Numbered from the stretch's first letter, positions 1-6,289 are shown. The stretch: DNA of 7,135 bases from JBQCDV01 sp051960855 (GCA_051960855.1 JBQCDV010000258.1:1-7135), one strand, 5' to 3'. Notes: generated from the sequence alone by a model not told the origin. Translations and numbers: made by a program.

Positions 1-2
1 AG

Positions 3-1781
3 GCATCGGCTGCGCGGACGTCGGGGCCGTCCAACGAACAGCTGCACACCCTGCACGTGCTCCCGGTCGCCTACCCGGGTGAGACGGTCACCCTGGCCGC
101 GCGACAGGAGGGCTTCGACGCCCTCGCCTGGTCGCCACGGGGAGACCGGCTCGCCTTCGCCAGCCGGGTCCGTGACGCCCGGTATGAGGCCGGCGACGAG
201 TCCGCGCAGCCGCCGCGGAAGCTCGAGCGGCTGGTCCCGCGGGTCGATGGTGTCGGCTGGACCTCGGACCGGCCCACCCACGTCTTCGTGGTCGACGCCG
301 ACGGCGCCAACCAGCCCCGGCAGGTGACCGACGGGCCCTTCGAGCATGCCGACCCAACCTGGTCGCCCGACGGACGGACCCTTGCTGTCGTCGCCGCGCG
401 GCACGAGGGCGCGGACCTCGAGCCCTTCAACGACATCTACCTGGTGGACGTCGACGTCCCCGGGGACGGGCTGCGCCGCCTCACGACGCGGCGGGCTTCC
501 TCCTACCGGAGTCTCGCCTGGAGCCCGGACGGAGCCAGCATTGCCGCGCTTGGTGTGCGCGGCGGCGTCGGGTACCACCACGCGCGGCTGACCCTCGTGG
601 ACGCGACGAACGGCGAGGAGCGGCTGCTCGCCGACGACGTCGACCTGAATTTCGCCCCCTATCCGGGCGCCCAGCCGCCGGTGTGGCTCACGGACGAGGA
701 TGGCCAGGCCCTGCTGTCCAGCTGGGAGGAGCGGGGTCGAGTCAACGTCGTGCGGGTCCCGCTCCGCGATGGGGACGCAGAGGTGGTCGTCGGCGGCGAC
801 GTCTGGGTCACCGCCTTCTCCGCGGTGATGAGCAGCGCCGAGCTTGTCGTCGCTGCGACGGTAAGCGACGCAGCCACTCCCACCGAGCTTGTCGTCCTGA
901 CGACGCAAAGGTCGCAGCCCCTCGAGGAGCGCGTGCGTACCTCACACCAGCGCTCGTTCCTCGCGGCGCACCCCGCACTCGAGGCGGAGCGATTCGAGGT
1001 CGTCTCCGAGGACGGGATGGCTCTCGACGCGTGGATCGTGCGACCGGAAGGGCACGACGGCTCCGCGAAGGTCCCCGTCGTTCTCAACGTCCACGGAGGC
1101 CCGCACACGCAGTACGGCGAGAAGTGGTTCGACGAGTTCCAGCTCTATGCCAGCGCGGGCTACGCCGTCGTCTTCGGCAACCCGCACGGTTCCACGGGCT
1201 ACAGCGAGGCGAGCGCCCGCTCGATCCTCTCCCCGCTCTCACCAGAGGACCCGGGCACCGGCTGGGGTGGGATCGACTACCGGGACATCCTCGCGATCCT
1301 CGATGCGGCGCTGCAGCGCTACGACTGGCTCGACCCCGACCGCGTCGCGGTCATGGGCGGGTCCTACGGCGGCTTCATGACCTCGTGGGCCATCGGGCAC
1401 ACCGACCGCTTCCGCACAGCCATCTCGGAGCGCGCGGTCAACAACCTGCTGTCGGAGGAGTGGACCTCGGACTTCGGCGGCCACTTTCGGCATGACCTGG
1501 GCGTCAGCCACCTTGACCACCCCGAGGAGTACGTGCGGGTCTCGCCGGTCACCTACGTTCGTGACATCTCGACCCCGGTCTGCATCATCCATTCCGAGAA
1601 TGACCTTCGCTGCCCGGTCGAGCAGGCGGATGCTCTCTGGGTCGCACTCAAGCTGCTGGGCAAGCCGGTGGAGTACTACCGCTTCCCTGGGGAGGGGCAC
1701 GAGCTGACGCGTTCGGGATCCCCGAAGCACCGGGTGCAGCGCGCGGAGATCGTGCTCGACTACCTCAGCCGCACCCTCTAG
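3..1781 (+). CDS. S9 family peptidase (prolyl oligopeptidase / acylaminoacyl-peptidase type), 5' end outside window
   Basis: Serine peptidase that should cleave short peptides or remove blocked N-terminal residues, probably in the cytoplasm since no signal peptide is seen. The frame is open from base 3 with no stop. The first GTG is at base 57, but the S9 fold normally begins further upstream, so the gene is cut by the window edge and 592 codons are visible. Counting from the GTG at 57, beta-propeller repeats with the W-S-P signature lie near residues 25, 102 and 155, and the alpha/beta-hydrolase domain starts near 313. HGGPH (346-350) is the oxyanion region. The catalytic triad is Ser436 in GGSYGG, Asp516 in HSENDLRCP and His548 in GEGHE. 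All three residues are present, so the enzyme should be active. It ends with TAG, and the terC leader follows on the same strand. The substrate cannot be read from sequence. Confidence 0.93.
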   Translation, partial: ASAARTSGPSNEQLHTLHVLPVAYPGETVTLAARQEGFDALAWSPRGDRLAFASRVRDARYEAGDESAQPPRKLERLVPRVDGVGWTSDRPTHVFVVDADGANQPRQVTDGPFEHADPTWSPDGRTLAVVAARHEGADLEPFNDIYLVDVDVPGDGLRRLTTRRASSYRSLAWSPDGASIAALGVRGGVGYHHARLTLVDATNGEERLLADDVDLNFAPYPGAQPPVWLTDEDGQALLSSWEERGRVNVVRVPLRDGDAEVVVGGDVWVTAFSAVMSSAELVVAATVSDAATPTELVVLTTQRSQPLEERVRTSHQRSFLAAHPALEAERFEVVSEDGMALDAWIVRPEGHDGSAKVPVVLNVHGGPHTQYGEKWFDEFQLYASAGYAVVFGNPHGSTGYSEASARSILSPLSPEDPGTGWGGIDYRDILAILDAALQRYDWLDPDRVAVMGGSYGGFMTSWAIGHTDRFRTAISERAVNNLLSEEWTSDFGGHFRHDLGVSHLDHPEEYVRVSPVTYVRDISTPVCIIHSENDLRCPVEQADALWVALKLLGKPVEYYRFPGEGHELTRSGSPKHRVQRAEIVLDYLSRTL

Positions 1782-1805
1782 CCCCGACACGCCTTTACCT
1801 GCGCT

Positions 1806-1834
1806 TTGCCATTGCGGGCGCGGGCTGACAGACT
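1806..1834 (+). promoter_or_regulatory. candidate promoter for the terC transcript
   Basis: TTGCCA at 1806-1811 and CAGACT at 1829-1834 are separated by 17 bp and resemble a sigma-70-type -35 and -10. The -10 lacks the usual first T of TANNNT. A start about 7 bp downstream, near 1841, would place the transcript's first bases just before the riboswitch, which is the main support. No convincing terminator separates it from the upstream peptidase gene, so read-through is possible. Confidence 0.33.
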
Positions 1835-1845
1835 GGAGCCGTACG

Positions 1846-1968
1846 CGGAGGGGAGTACTCCCTGTCCTGCGGGCACGTCGTCATCACGAAGCTTCCGGCG
1901 CGCCCGGTCGGTGGCGGTCCGCCACCGGCGGAGGAGACCTCCGGCAGCCATGCTCGTCTGCCGGGAGG
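1846..1968 (+). promoter_or_regulatory. manganese riboswitch (yybP-ykoY type) with translational expression platform
   Basis: The leader carries the conserved blocks of the yybP-ykoY family in order: GGGGAGTA (1850-1857), TCGTCA (1878-1883) facing CGG (1896-1898) across an internal loop, and GAGACCT (1934-1940). CGGAGG (1846-1851) pairs exactly with CCTCCG (1938-1943) as stem P1. GGGCACG (1871-1877) pairs with 1899-1905 with one mismatch. A strong hairpin is formed by 1908-1917 with 1919-1928. Downstream, 1938-1947 can instead pair with CTGCCGGGAGG (1958-1968), which contains the Shine-Dalgarno GGGAGG of terC, leaving one bulged G. The two pairings are exclusive, so closing P1 frees the ribosome binding site. 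Members of this family sense Mn2+ and often precede terC/alx or mntP-like genes. The pairing was worked out by eye; no covariance-model search was run. Confidence 0.85.
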
Positions 1969-1974
1969 CCCGTC

Positions 1975-2994
1975 ATGCACGTCACCCCTGCCGCCTGGGT
2001 CATCACCCTCGCCGTGCTCGCCGCAGTGCTCGCCTTCGACCTGTTCGTCATTGGGCGGCGCCCACACGAGCCGTCGATGCGCGAGGCTGCGATCGCGGTC
2101 ACGATCTATATCGCGCTCGCCGTCGCGTTTGGCCTGGGGGTCCTGGCCGTGAGCGGCGGTCAGTACGCGGGCGAGTTCTATGCCGGTTGGCTGACCGAAT
2201 ACTCGCTGTCGATCGACAACCTCTTCGTTTTTCTTCTCCTCATGGCGCGCTTCAACGTGCCGCGCCATCTGCAACAGAGCGCCCTGATGATCGGCATCAT
2301 CATGGCCCTGATCATGCGTGGCATCTTTATCGCCGTCGGGGCGGCCGCGATCGAACGCTTCTCGTGGGTCTTCTACCTCTTCGGTGCATTCCTGGTCTGG
2401 ACGGCAGTCAAGCTCGTCAAGGAGCAGCGCGGCGGCTCCGAGGAGACCACTGAGGACTACGAGGACAACGCCTTTCTGCGGTGGGTGAAACGTCACGTCC
2501 GGGCCACGGACGACTTCCACGGCCCGCACCTCACCGTCAAGCAGGGCGGGAAGCGCCTCGTCACACCGATGTTCATCGTCGTCGCCGCCCTCGGTACCAC
2601 CGACCTGCTCTTCGCGCTCGACTCGATCCCGGCGATCTACGGGCTGACGCGCGAGCCCTATCTCGTGCTGACGGCGAACGTCTTCGCACTCATGGGTCTG
2701 CGGCAGCTGTACTTCCTGCTCGGCGGACTGCTGCAGCGGCTGGTCTACCTGTCCTACGGGCTTGCCATCGTGCTCGGCTTCATCGGTGTGAAGCTGATTC
2801 TCGAGGCGCTGCACCTGAATGAGCTGCCCTTCGTCAATGGCGGCGAGCGCATCCCCTGGGCGCCGGAGATCCCCACGCTGGTATCGCTCGGAGTCATCGT
2901 CGGCGTCCTCGCGGTCACCACGGTGCTCAGCCTGCGTGCCAGCAGGCAGACAGGAGCAGGGGAGCCAGCGCCCGTCGAGCGATCGGTGCAGTGA
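1975..2994 (+). CDS. TerC/Alx family integral membrane protein, probable Mn2+ exporter
   Basis: A 339-residue polytopic membrane protein of the TerC family. Some bacterial members (Alx, and the Bacillus TerC/YkoY proteins) export Mn2+ or supply it to secreted metalloenzymes. About nine hydrophobic segments are visible, near residues 7-27, 38-59, 72-92, 102-122, 129-148, 198-220, 228-247, 250-278 and 300-320. The family signatures are EYSLSIDN (75-82) and FALDSIPA (213-220), whose acidic residues in membrane segments are the likely metal ligands. A charged cytoplasmic loop lies at about 149-195. The ATG at 1975 is preceded by GGGAGG (1963-1968) at 6-nt spacing, which fixes the start. The gene follows a manganese-type riboswitch, which strongly supports manganese as substrate over the old tellurium-resistance label. 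The upstream peptidase is co-oriented, and the downstream gene is convergent. Confidence 0.95.
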   Translation: MHVTPAAWVITLAVLAAVLAFDLFVIGRRPHEPSMREAAIAVTIYIALAVAFGLGVLAVSGGQYAGEFYAGWLTEYSLSIDNLFVFLLLMARFNVPRHLQQSALMIGIIMALIMRGIFIAVGAAAIERFSWVFYLFGAFLVWTAVKLVKEQRGGSEETTEDYEDNAFLRWVKRHVRATDDFHGPHLTVKQGGKRLVTPMFIVVAALGTTDLLFALDSIPAIYGLTREPYLVLTANVFALMGLRQLYFLLGGLLQRLVYLSYGLAIVLGFIGVKLILEALHLNELPFVNGGERIPWAPEIPTLVSLGVIVGVLAVTTVLSLRASRQTGAGEPAPVERSVQ

Positions 2995-3004
2995 GCCGGG
3001 CCGG

Positions 3005-3065
3005 GGAAATGGGTCAGCAACAGCGCGCTGAGGGCCCTCGAGGGTGCGGCTCCTGACCCATTTCC
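3005..3065. repeat. 13-bp perfect inverted repeat downstream of terC
   Basis: GGAAATGGGTCAG (3005-3017) and CTGACCCATTTCC (3053-3065) are perfect reverse complements separated by 35 bp. The element begins 10 bp after the terC stop, so the transcript could form a 13-bp stem. There is no U-tract, so it is not a classical intrinsic terminator, although a U-less or bidirectional terminator or RNA-stabilising stem is possible. Within the loop, GAGGGCCCTC (3030-3039) and CCCTCGAGGG (3035-3044) are overlapping palindromes. The right arm is also part of the first 52-bp tandem repeat. Confidence 0.9.
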
Positions 3066-3178
3066 AGCGGTGGGGCGCGCTGAGGGCCCTCGAGGGCGCG
3101 GCTCCTGACCCATTTCCGCCGGTGGGGCGCGCTGAGGGCCCGGAAAGGTGCGGCTCCTGACCCATTTCCGCGCGGGGG
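3023..3178. repeat. three tandem copies of a 52-bp repeat
   Basis: Units start at 3023, 3075 and 3127, each with GCGCGCTGAGGGCC, so the period is exactly 52 bp. Each has a 43-bp conserved core ending in GGCTCCTGACCCATTTCC and a 9-bp G-rich tail. Copies 1 and 2 differ at 3 of 52 positions. Copy 3 has 5 changes inside the core, where CCCTCGAGGG is replaced by CCCGGAAAGG, and a divergent tail. All three cores carry the same right arm CTGACCCATTTCC, while the complementary left arm occurs only once, at 3005-3017. I do not recognise the family. The array lies wholly between the stops of two convergent genes, and no plausible gene runs through it. Confidence 0.95.
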
Positions 3179-3203
3179 TGGGTCCGGCGGGGGTGGGTCC
3201 GGC
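3174..3203. repeat. two tandem copies of a G-rich 15-mer (G-quadruplex motif)
   Basis: GGGGGTGGGTCCGGC occurs at 3174-3188 and again, identically, at 3189-3203. The + strand therefore has four G-tracts (3174-3178, 3180-3182, 3189-3193, 3195-3197) separated by loops of 1, 6 and 1 nt, which satisfies the usual G-quadruplex pattern. It lies 8 bp beyond the stop of the CAP-domain gene, which is transcribed from the opposite strand, so the G-rich strand is the template strand for that gene's 3' end. Confidence 0.85.
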
Positions 3204-3211
3204 CGGGCAGG

Positions 3212-4732
3212 TCAGCCGACGAAGTCCTGCACTCCGTACCACCGCCCGGCCGCTGTGCGGGCGGCGCCGGTCCCGACGGCAGTGAAGGCGGGATTGAGGA
3301 TGTTCGCCCGGTGCCCGGGGGAGTTCATCCAGTTGGCCACCATCTGGTCGGCGGTGATGGTGCCGTAGGCGATGTTCTCGCCGGCAGTGCTGGCGTGGCA
3401 GCCGGACATGATGGGGGACAGCGACTGGTGGGAGAAGTCGCCGGTAGCCGCCATGTGCTTGGCCCACGTCACGGCGTAGCCGGTGGCGCACGTCGAGGCG
3501 GCCAGCGGCTTGAGCCCTGCCTTGGCCCGCTCGGCGTTGACCAACTGCAGGATGCGGTTGGCGTAGGCCGTCGCGGGGTCCGTGCTGCTGATCGTCGACA
3601 CGGGGCGCTGGGTCTCGCTGTACGAGACCGTGTCGCCGAGGGCGGTCCCGACCTGGGAGGGCACGGCGGAGGAGAGCGCCCCGGTGCCACCCAGGAGCAC
3701 CACCTGCGACGGCGCGAGGCGTCGCAGCTCGTCGGCCTCCGGCGACTGCAGCCCGCCGGGGGCCGGCAGCACGACAGCGCCGGAGTGTGCGGCGATCGCG
3801 CCGCCCGTGAGCGCGTCGGGAAACGTCGACCCGGACACCACCACGACCGTCGAGGCGGCGGTGACGGTCTGCAGGGCCGCGATCGCCGTCCCGTACCGGT
3901 CGCCCCCCTCGGCGCGCGTCACGGTCGTGGCGTACCGGTGCAGTGCAGACTCCACGGCCGTCGAGACCACGCCGCTGCCACCGAGGACGACGATCCGCGA
4001 CGGCCGCAGCCGGGCGAGCTCGTCGGCGACCACCGACGGCAGCGAGGCGGCCTTCGTGAGCAGGAGCGGGCCGCCCTCGTGCGCGGCGAGCGCCGACCCA
4101 GCGAGTGCGTCGGCATAGCCCTCGCCGCTGGCGAGGTAGACGACACCGGCGCCATTCGGGAAGGCGCGCTGGGAGATCTCCGCCGCGGTCCCGTAGCGGT
4201 CATCGCCTGCGACACGGCTCCAGGTGCCAGAGGTGGAGAGCTTCGCCAGGGTCGCGCCGACGGAGTCCGGTACGAGCGAGGCGCCGCCGAGCAGCACGAT
4301 GCGTCCCGGTGCGAGCCGGGTGACCTCGGCAGTGGTGGCCGCCGGAATCGAGGCACCGTCGACGAGCAGGATCGGTGCGGAGCCACCTGCCAGTGAGGCG
4401 GCCGGCAGCGCGTCGGCCCAGGCGTTGCCGGAGGCGAGGTAGACAGCCGGCGCGCCGGAGGCGAACGTCGCAGCCGACGCCGCGGCGGCGGTGCCGTACC
4501 GGTCCGGGCCAAAGTCCCGGTGGACGGTCACCGTCGTCGCAGCGGCCGCGGGAGCGGCTGGCATCAGACCGCCGGCGGCGAGAGCGGCGCCGGCTGCGGC
4601 CACGAGGGTGGCCTTACGGAGACGTGCGCCGCTGAGGTGCGCCAGGCGCAGACGTGCGGTGCAGCTGACAGGAGAGCGGTTCGCAGACGTCACCCTCTGC
4701 GTCTCGGCACGACGCAGCCACGACTTGACCAC
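3212..4732 (-). CDS. secreted protein with three CWB2 cell-wall-binding repeats and a C-terminal CAP/SCP domain
   Basis: A 506-residue exported protein. Residues 1-40 are a long basic n-region and 41-65 a hydrophobic Ala-rich segment ending in AAAA, fitting Sec signal cleavage near 65. Three CWB2-type repeats follow, with DRY at 77-79, 178-180 and 278-280 and matching LGG turns (IVLLGG 145-150, IVVLGG 247-252, VVLLGG 344-349). In clostridia such repeats bind anionic wall polymers; the ligand here is unknown. Residues about 388-506 form a CAP/SCP domain with AGENIAYG (450-457) and WMNSPGHR (468-475). His435, Glu451 and His474 are the probable metal/active-site residues. Cys415 and Cys445 are the only cysteines after the signal and could form a disulphide. 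The GTG at 4732 has GGGAG at 5-nt spacing. A second GTG at codon 14 has AGAGG directly abutting it and is less likely. Biochemical activity of bacterial CAP domains is generally unsettled. Confidence 0.92.
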   Translation of the reverse strand: MVKSWLRRAETQRVTSANRSPVSCTARLRLAHLSGARLRKATLVAAAGAALAAGGLMPAAPAAAATTVTVHRDFGPDRYGTAAAASAATFASGAPAVYLASGNAWADALPAASLAGGSAPILLVDGASIPAATTAEVTRLAPGRIVLLGGASLVPDSVGATLAKLSTSGTWSRVAGDDRYGTAAEISQRAFPNGAGVVYLASGEGYADALAGSALAAHEGGPLLLTKAASLPSVVADELARLRPSRIVVLGGSGVVSTAVESALHRYATTVTRAEGGDRYGTAIAALQTVTAASTVVVVSGSTFPDALTGGAIAAHSGAVVLPAPGGLQSPEADELRRLAPSQVVLLGGTGALSSAVPSQVGTALGDTVSYSETQRPVSTISSTDPATAYANRILQLVNAERAKAGLKPLAASTCATGYAVTWAKHMAATGDFSHQSLSPIMSGCHASTAGENIAYGTITADQMVANWMNSPGHRANILNPAFTAVGTGAARTAAGRWYGVQDFVG

Positions 4733-4755
4733 CCGAACTCCCGCGAACGGGGCAA

Positions 4756-4771
4756 GCCGGGCACGCCCGGC
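4756..4771 (-). terminator. possible stem-loop terminator after the MBL hydrolase gene
   Basis: GCCGGG (4756-4761) and CCCGGC (4766-4771) form a perfect 6-bp stem with a 4-nt loop, 15 bp after the stop of the upstream gene on the minus strand, inside the 54-bp gap before the CAP-domain gene. No T-run follows, so it is at most a U-less terminator. It may only attenuate read-through into the next gene, for which I see no clear promoter in this gap. Confidence 0.3.
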
Positions 4772-4786
4772 GCCACTGTCAGACCG

Positions 4787-5485
4787 TCACCACCCCCGAT
4801 CCCGCCACGCAGCAAGATCACCGCGGTCGGCGCCGAGCGTCGTATCCGCGCCATGACCGGGATAAACCCATGTGCTGTCAGGGAAGCGGTCGAAGAGCTT
4901 CGACTCGACGTCGTCGACCAGGGACCGGAAGTCCTCCGGCGACCACGTCCTGCCGACGCCGCCGGGGAAGAGGCTGTCGCCGGTGAGCACGTGCACCCGG
5001 CCGGGCTGGGGGCCATCGTCGGTCTCGGTGTAGGCGAGGGCGATCGACCCCGGCGTGTGCCCGATCAGCCCGATGACCTCGAGACGGCAGGCGCCCACCC
5101 ACAGCTCGTCGCCGTCGTCGAGGACCTCGTCCGTGGCCACGCCGATGGCCTCGGCGTCGGCTCGTCCGGCGTAGGTAGGTGCGCCGGTCGCCGCCACCAC
5201 CGCGCCCAGCCCTCGTGCCCAGTGGTCCTCGTGCCGATGGGTGGTGACGACCCCGGTGAGCGGCCGGTCACCGATCAGCTCGAGCAGCCGGTCGGGCTCG
5301 GCGGCGGCGTCGACGAGCAGCTGCTCACCGGTCTGCGTGCACTCGAGCAGGTAGGCGTTGTTGGACATGTCACCGACGGCGAGCTTGGTCAGTCGCAGGC
5401 AGCCGAGGTCGCGGCTCTGGGACGGTCCGCCCACACGGACCTCGCCGTCGTAGGTCTGCTGGGACACCGGATGCGGTTCGGTCAC
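4787..5485 (-). CDS. metallo-beta-lactamase-fold hydrolase, glyoxalase II-like
   Basis: A 232-residue cytoplasmic metallohydrolase with no signal peptide. The metal-binding set of the fold is complete: T-H-R-H-E-D-H with His83, His85, Asp87 and His88, then His143 in GHTPGS, Asp170 in LTGDSLF, and His211 in YPGHGADTTLG. This pattern and size fit the glyoxalase II-like branch, which hydrolyses thioesters or related substrates, rather than true beta-lactamases. The start used is GTG at 5485, 7 bp after the stop of the mycothiol-enzyme gene, implying translational coupling. Its own Shine-Dalgarno is weak. An alternative GTG at codon 19 has GGCGAGG at 5-nt spacing and would still keep the whole catalytic core. 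The neighbour suggests, but does not prove, a mycothiol-conjugate substrate. Confidence 0.93.
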   Translation of the reverse strand: MTEPHPVSQQTYDGEVRVGGPSQSRDLGCLRLTKLAVGDMSNNAYLLECTQTGEQLLVDAAAEPDRLLELIGDRPLTGVVTTHRHEDHWARGLGAVVAATGAPTYAGRADAEAIGVATDEVLDDGDELWVGACRLEVIGLIGHTPGSIALAYTETDDGPQPGRVHVLTGDSLFPGGVGRTWSPEDFRSLVDDVESKLFDRFPDSTWVYPGHGADTTLGADRGDLAAWRDRGW

Positions 5486-5492
5486 GGCCGAC

Positions 5493-6215
5493 TCATGCCC
5501 AGGCGGGGAGCGTCGGCACCGTGGTCCGGCCGTCCGGTCCCGCCGCGTGCAGGCGGCTGCCGTCCGAGCGGCCGGTGACCCAGGCGATGAGCTCGGGCAG
5601 CGATCCCCGAACGGCGATGCGCGGGTGCTCGCCGAGGGCGCCCCACGCTTCGTCGTTCGGGCCCTGGATGGTCAGGGCGGGGATGTCCTCGCCGGACTCG
5701 TACCGGGCGCTGAAAAGGCCGACGGACTCGCGCAGGATCGCCTCGAGATGCGGCAGCGGGAGGTCGGCGAAGGTGACGCCGGTCGCGAGGTCGACCAGGT
5801 GGATCTCGATCTCGCGGACGCGTCCCCAGGGGATGTCACGGGCGAGCAGCAGCCGGCCGCTGCCCAGGCGCAGCTGCTGGTCGAGGCGGTCCTCGGCCAG
5901 GGACTCCCAGGCGGCGCGCAACCGCTCTGCGCTGGCACGCAGGTCCTCCCGGTGCTCCTCCGCCGACCGTGCGCTGCCGGCTTCGATGTCGGCGTCGCGT
6001 CGCTCGCGGCTGGCGTACATCGGAGTCTCGACGCCGGTGCGCGCCCACTCCAGGAGGTTGACGAAACCGTCCGCGTTGCGGGCCAGGTGCGCGAGGACAT
6101 GACCGCGGGTCCAGCCGGGGAGCAGGCTGGGCGCAGCGATGGCAGCATCGTCGAGGTCGGCGGCGACGCGCAGCAGCGTCTCCGTCGCGGCGAGCAGATC
6201 GTCCGGAGTCCGCAT
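5493..6215 (-). CDS. maleylpyruvate isomerase family mycothiol-dependent enzyme (DinB-like fold)
   Basis: A 240-residue protein of the MDMPI family, which uses mycothiol, the actinobacterial low-molecular-weight thiol, as cofactor or co-substrate. The N-terminal helical DinB-like domain has the hallmark LPGWTRGHVLAHLARNADG (32-50). The probable metal ligands are His43 with Glu135 and His139 in REIEIH, matching the His, Glu and His of the characterised Corynebacterium enzyme. The C-terminal part (about 150-240) is the small alpha/beta domain ending in a conserved Leu-Pro-rich tail. The exact reaction is unknown, because most family members are not maleylpyruvate isomerases. The ATG at 6215 has no Shine-Dalgarno; a promoter placed just upstream suggests a leaderless transcript. 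It is the first gene of a probable operon with the MBL hydrolase. Confidence 0.92.
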   Translation of the reverse strand: MRTPDDLLAATETLLRVAADLDDAAIAAPSLLPGWTRGHVLAHLARNADGFVNLLEWARTGVETPMYASRERRDADIEAGSARSAEEHREDLRASAERLRAAWESLAEDRLDQQLRLGSGRLLLARDIPWGRVREIEIHLVDLATGVTFADLPLPHLEAILRESVGLFSARYESGEDIPALTIQGPNDEAWGALGEHPRIAVRGSLPELIAWVTGRSDGSRLHAAGPDGRTTVPTLPAWA

Positions 6216-6222
6216 GATCGGG

Positions 6223-6251
6223 ACGATAGCGGCGCGCGGGCGCGTTGTCCG
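6223..6251 (-). promoter_or_regulatory. candidate promoter of the mycothiol-enzyme operon, probably leaderless
   Basis: On the minus strand, CGGACA (6251-6246) and TATCGT (6228-6223) are separated by 17 bp. TATCGT fits the actinobacterial TANNNT -10. Seven bases separate it from the ATG at 6215, so transcription would begin at the A of the start codon. The absence of any Shine-Dalgarno before that ATG agrees with leaderless translation, which is common in actinobacteria. Confidence 0.45.
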
Positions 6252-6273
6252 GATGGCGGGGGCGCAGCCGCCG

Positions 6274-6279
6274 TAGGAT
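6274..6279 (+). promoter_or_regulatory. candidate -10 element of the uvrA promoter
   Basis: TAGGAT matches TANNNT and would give a start near 6286, leaving a leader of about 66 nt before the uvrA GTG. No good -35 is seen at 16-18 bp spacing; TTGTCC at 6245-6250 is too far (23 bp). The LexA-like site begins 11 bp downstream, overlapping the expected initial transcribed region. Confidence 0.3.
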
Positions 6280-6289
6280 CTCTGAGGGA

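Noticed and set aside
1950..1952. ATG in the loop of the Shine-Dalgarno-masking hairpin as a start codon
   Set aside because: It is out of frame with terC and has no ribosome site of its own. The frame it opens is a shadow of terC.
1795..3165. 456-codon minus-strand open frame opposite terC and through the repeats
   Set aside because: It lies antisense to a clear membrane-protein gene, its product is charged low-complexity sequence, and its start region is translated from the 52-bp repeats. It is a by-product of high-GC codon bias.
3005..3178. CRISPR array
   Set aside because: The 52-bp units are contiguous near-copies with no unique spacers and no cas genes nearby.
3311..4396. 361-codon plus-strand open frame opposite the CWB2/CAP gene
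   Set aside because: The product is Gly/Arg/Val-rich with no recognisable motif, while the opposite strand encodes a complete secreted protein with known domains.
3212..4732. Twin-arginine signal in the CWB2/CAP protein (RR at residues 7-8)
   Set aside because: The arginine pair is over 30 residues from the hydrophobic segment and lacks the following hydrophobic FLK-like context; a Sec signal fits better.
5494..5496. ATG overlapping the stop of the mycothiol-enzyme gene as the MBL start (ATGA overlap)
   Set aside because: That frame reads a stop after four codons. The hydrolase frame starts at the GTG at 5485.
4520..5578. 352-codon plus-strand open frame opposite the MBL hydrolase gene
   Set aside because: It covers the antisense of a gene with a complete metal site and has no motif of its own.
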